Of a stretch of DNA of 7,786 nt, positions 5,790 to 7,786 are shown in pieces. The DNA is from Alphaproteobacteria bacterium (GTDB taxonomy: Bacteria; Pseudomonadota; Alphaproteobacteria; Rickettsiales; 21-14-0-20-44-7): contig JABDBO010000047.1 of NCBI GenBank assembly GCA_013288575.1, positions 1-7,786 of the forward strand, read 5' to 3'. How positions within the stretch are numbered: the first letter of the stretch is position 1; every line of letters begins with the position of its first letter. Under the pieces are notes generated by a model, which did no database searches, was not told the DNA's origin, and saw only the letters and a program-made list of their open reading frames with translations. Both the position numbers and the translations under genes were made by a program.

Positions 5790-6326
5790 GTGAGAAAGAT
5801 CGTTTATATCGCGTTCAGCCTGGCTATGGTCGCTTGCACGAAATTCGAAACCGTGAATAGTTCAAGTAGTCCTATTATGAAAAACGGTAGTACCATCGGC
5901 ACGATGGATTTCACCTTTTCGCGCAACGATAAAAATTTCAAAGACGGCAAGCAATTCGACATGACTAATGGCTACCGCGCGGGCGAATGGCTGGAGATGA
6001 ATGCTATTTCGAGCAATGGTGAAAGCTTTAGCGGCGCTATATCGAGAAAATATGTGCCGATGACTGGCTTCGGCGGCTTTATCAATGATTATGATATGTG
6101 GTGGCAAAACATGCTGGGTATGAAATCTGTAGCTATTGATGACCCGACCCAATTCTGGCATGGCGATCTCGTAGGCAGCAAAGGTACAAGCATGAGCTGC
6201 GATTTTGATTCCTTTTCCAAGGATGGAAACGTGGTCAATGGCAGCGAGGGCAAATGTAGTTTAAGCGACGGCAGCAACGTGGCGGTGAATGTAATGAGCG
6301 CGCCCGTATTTCAAGGCAAGCCATAA
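5790..6326 (+). CDS. Putative lipoprotein, second of a tandem paralogous pair
   Basis: This 178-residue paralogue of the preceding protein starts at a GTG immediately after its TAA, so translation is probably coupled. The signal ends in MVAC with Cys16 as the likely lipidated residue; Met at -3 is less usual than Leu. Shared blocks are IMKNGSTIGTMDFTFS (29-44), ISSNGESFSG (73-82), TQFWHGDLVGSKGT (120-133), CDFDSFS from Cys137, and SEGKCSLSDG with Cys156. It differs by an insertion (about 46-68) with charged and aromatic residues and by a Trp-rich segment near 104-105. Function is unknown. The next open frame downstream is an orphan fragment, and no terminator was found after the stop. Confidence 0.82.
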   Translation: MRKIVYIAFSLAMVACTKFETVNSSSSPIMKNGSTIGTMDFTFSRNDKNFKDGKQFDMTNGYRAGEWLEMNAISSNGESFSGAISRKYVPMTGFGGFINDYDMWWQNMLGMKSVAIDDPTQFWHGDLVGSKGTSMSCDFDSFSKDGNVVNGSEGKCSLSDGSNVAVNVMSAPVFQGKP

Positions 6327-6352
6327 ATGCAGCCCTCAGGCGTGGTTACTAG

Positions 6353-6568
6353 ATAACCAAAGGATTTGGAACGGCCTCTCTGGCGCTGCCATTCAGGCTT
6401 TCAGAGGTATCTAAGACCTCAAGAACAGGTTTAGTGGACCCTAGAAGAAAAACATCGAACCAGCTTTTAGAGGAATTACAAAAGATTGGTATGATGTTCT
6501 ATTATCACGAACAGGATAAGCGCGAAAAAGAAAAATACCTCATCGATTCGCTAGCTTTCAATATTTAA
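6353..6568 (+). pseudogene. Orphan ORF fragment, possibly a small gene from GTG 6434
   Basis: A frame open from a TAG at 6350 to TAA at 6566 ends in a convincing protein tail: about 24 charged, helical residues containing NQLLEELQKIGMMFYYHEQD and then KREKEKYLIDSLAFNI. It has no ATG at its start. The best internal start is GTG at 6434, with AGG 4 bases upstream, giving 44 residues. The upstream portion reads poorly, and another frame looks protein-like from about 6334 to 6411 before hitting a stop. Together these suggest a decayed gene with a frameshift and lost start, although a small intact gene from 6434 is possible. No family is recognised. It converges on the nitrilase gene, with 3 bases between the two stops. 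Confidence 0.35.
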
Positions 6569-6571
6569 ACG

Positions 6572-7486
6572 TTATAACTCAATTCGATTCGTTGAGCGGA
6601 CATCTTTCACTAACATACCGCTGTAAAGCGTTCCCTTTATAGTCCGTTCACGCCACTCAATAGTAGAGTCATACCATTTTTCATTAGTATCTACCGTCGA
6701 GATAAGAACGCTGCTTTGATGGCGGCGAAGCTTGCCGGTAATCACTCCGTCTGGGCGTACAAAGAAAGCAGGCCAGCAGCTTTCACGGGCGGAGCTATTC
6801 GGGCAGCTGATCCAAACGTAATTATTGGCAGCATAAGAGCGCATGGTTGCAGGCATCGTGATTGCTGGATATGTCGCGCCTTCGTTAAATTTGGCAAAAG
6901 GCAGAATGTCTTTCTGAATTTCTTTGTATTTTTTAGCGTCCACCCCGCCTGCATGATATGAGTGGAACATGAGCTGCACGCCACGTTTCTTATATTCGCG
7001 ATAAAGCTCAGGGTAACGGTAATCGTGGCAGATCAAAGCACCACAATGAATGCCTTTAATGCTAAATAAGCTAAAGTGATCGCCGGAAGTATAATGCGCC
7101 AGATCCCCACTTGTTTCTTTAGCGTCACCTGCGCAAAAGCGTTTATCATACCGGTCAACAAGTTTGCCTTTATCGTTGATGATATAAAGGCTGTTATGCG
7201 GCTTATGCTTTCCGGTGAGCTGATGCGTGGAGCCAACAACTACCCACAATTTTAATTCGCGTGCCAATTCGAGAAGCTTGTGCATCTGCGCATTCAGTTC
7301 ATTCCAATCGAAATTCTTGTAAGAAGAAAAATCCGTGCCCGCGTATCCAGAAAGCGCACATTCTGGAAAATGCACGACATCTGCCTTCGAGGCTTTTGCC
7401 TTGCGCATCTGCGCAGCAATATAGCGGTAATTGCGCATGATATCAGCGCTGACGGGAAACTGGCATGTTGCTACGATTAATTTCAT
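6572..7486 (-). CDS. Nitrilase-superfamily carbon-nitrogen hydrolase
   Basis: This 304-residue cytoplasmic enzyme should hydrolyse an amide or carbamoyl C-N bond through a covalent thioester. The Glu-Lys-Cys triad is intact: Glu42 in HFPECALSGY, Lys115 in DRYDKRFCAGD, and Cys153 in GALICHDYRYPELYR. Also present are the N-terminal MKLIVATCQFPVS strand, GSTHQL and NSLYIIN near 86-104, and a late FVRPDGVITGKL strand. The branch (amidase, carbamoylputrescine amidase-like, omega-amidase) and so the substrate cannot be fixed. I chose ATG 7486 because MKLIVATCQ is the normal family N terminus; an in-frame TTG at 7498 would add four residues. A three-codon frame from 7494 (MSL) overlaps the start as ATGA. 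The start lies only 38 bases after tRNA-Ala on the same strand, so the two may share a transcript. Confidence 0.92.
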   Translation of the reverse strand: MKLIVATCQFPVSADIMRNYRYIAAQMRKAKASKADVVHFPECALSGYAGTDFSSYKNFDWNELNAQMHKLLELARELKLWVVVGSTHQLTGKHKPHNSLYIINDKGKLVDRYDKRFCAGDAKETSGDLAHYTSGDHFSLFSIKGIHCGALICHDYRYPELYREYKKRGVQLMFHSYHAGGVDAKKYKEIQKDILPFAKFNEGATYPAITMPATMRSYAANNYVWISCPNSSARESCWPAFFVRPDGVITGKLRRHQSSVLISTVDTNEKWYDSTIEWRERTIKGTLYSGMLVKDVRSTNRIEL

Positions 7487-7509
7487 AAGCTCATACAATA
7501 TAGCAACTT

Positions 7510-7524
7510 ACTTGTTCGAACAAG

Positions 7525-7525
<1 letters not shown>
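7510..7525. promoter_or_regulatory. 16-bp perfect palindrome between tRNA-Ala and the nitrilase gene
   Basis: ACTTGTTCGAACAAGT is perfectly symmetrical. It includes the last A of the tRNA-Ala CCA end and lies 23 bases before the nitrilase ATG. It could be an operator controlling the nitrilase or a small hairpin for processing the tRNA 3' end. There is no T run after it, so it is not a terminator. Confidence 0.45.
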
Positions 7526-7600
<75 letters not shown>

Positions 7601-7634
7601 AATTACATTACTGTAACCCTAGAAATGGAGCGGT

Positions 7635-7663
7635 AAATTAGGAACAAACCAGCGAATCTGCAA
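7635..7663 (-). promoter_or_regulatory. Tentative sigma70 promoter for tRNA-Ala
   Basis: On the minus strand TTGCAG (7663-7658) is a good -35 box. It is separated by 17 bases from TAATTT (7640-7635), a modest -10 box, about 34 bases before the tRNA 5' end. It is weak evidence; transcription from the upstream gene is also possible. Confidence 0.3.
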
Positions 7664-7684
7664 GTAAAATTTAATAGCCTAATC

Positions 7685-7786
7685 TTAAGCTGGCTTATTG
7701 TCTTTAGGTTCACCGGAATTAGAGCCGGTGCCAGAATCCGAAGCAGTGCCCGAGCCAGTTGTGCCTGAGCTTGGAGGAGTTGTTGG
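7685..7786 (-). CDS. Gly/Ser/Thr-rich C-terminal tail of an unidentified protein (partial)
   Basis: On the minus strand the last 33 codons before TAA form a low-complexity tail rich in Ser, Gly and Thr with alternating GT/SG units, ending GEPKDNKPA. The rest of the gene is beyond the right edge. Such tails are common on bacterial SecG and other small membrane or secreted proteins, but nothing here identifies it. The plus strand is also open over the same bases (Pro/Glu/Val-rich from TTG 7698), but that frame has no ribosome-binding sequence. The minus-strand reading fits the direction of the tRNA-Ala and nitrilase genes downstream. Confidence 0.5.
   Translation of the reverse strand, partial: PTTPPSSGTTGSGTASDSGTGSNSGEPKDNKPA

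Noticed and set aside
6716..7480. Several open frames antisense to or overlapping the nitrilase gene
   Set aside because: All are shadows of a gene with an intact Glu-Lys-Cys triad.
7698..7786. Plus-strand Pro/Glu/Val-rich open frame at the right edge
   Set aside because: It lacks a ribosome-binding sequence and is the complement of a better-placed minus-strand tail; such antisense frames arise readily over repetitive codons.

Overview
The window looks like a chromosomal stretch of a fairly AT-rich Gram-negative bacterium. Signs are lipoprotein and Sec signal peptides, a YSC84-family exported protein, an LprI-like domain, an OmpR-partner-type sensor kinase, and tRNA genes with encoded CCA ends. 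An alphaproteobacterium is a reasonable guess, but nothing here fixes the lineage. Genes are small, lie on both strands and are separated by sizeable gaps, so this is not one large operon.

Left part (1-1040): the window opens inside a sensor histidine kinase, with the end of its dimerisation domain and its whole ATPase domain present. A 460-base gap follows. It holds a two-tier hairpin, a strong rho-independent terminator, a doubtful 34-codon ORF and a 14-bp palindrome just before the next gene.

Middle part (1040-3520): this contains a secreted protein with two 54-residue Ala/Gln-rich repeats, a tRNA-Asp(GTC) on the minus strand with a duplicated 3' half downstream of it, an endonuclease V gene that appears to be leaderless, and a YSC84-family secreted protein closed by a clear terminator. 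A 19-bp near-identical sequence occurs in the gaps upstream of both secreted-protein genes.

Right part (3520-7786): on the minus strand lies an exported protein joining an LprI-like N-terminal domain to C-terminal ankyrin repeats. A plus-strand pair of paralogous lipoproteins follows, with the stop of the first directly abutting the start of the second. After an orphan ORF fragment, a minus-strand block reads, in transcription order, from a Gly/Ser/Thr-rich protein tail (partial) through tRNA-Ala(GGC) to a nitrilase-family amidohydrolase.

No complete mobile element, CRISPR array or recognised defence system is visible. The most unusual items are the tRNA-Asp 3'-half duplication (an attachment-site-like scar), the tandem lipoprotein pair, the LprI/ankyrin fusion and several unexplained palindromes and hairpins near gene boundaries. 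Functions of the lipoprotein pair, the repeat protein and the 6.35-6.57 kb ORF are unknown.
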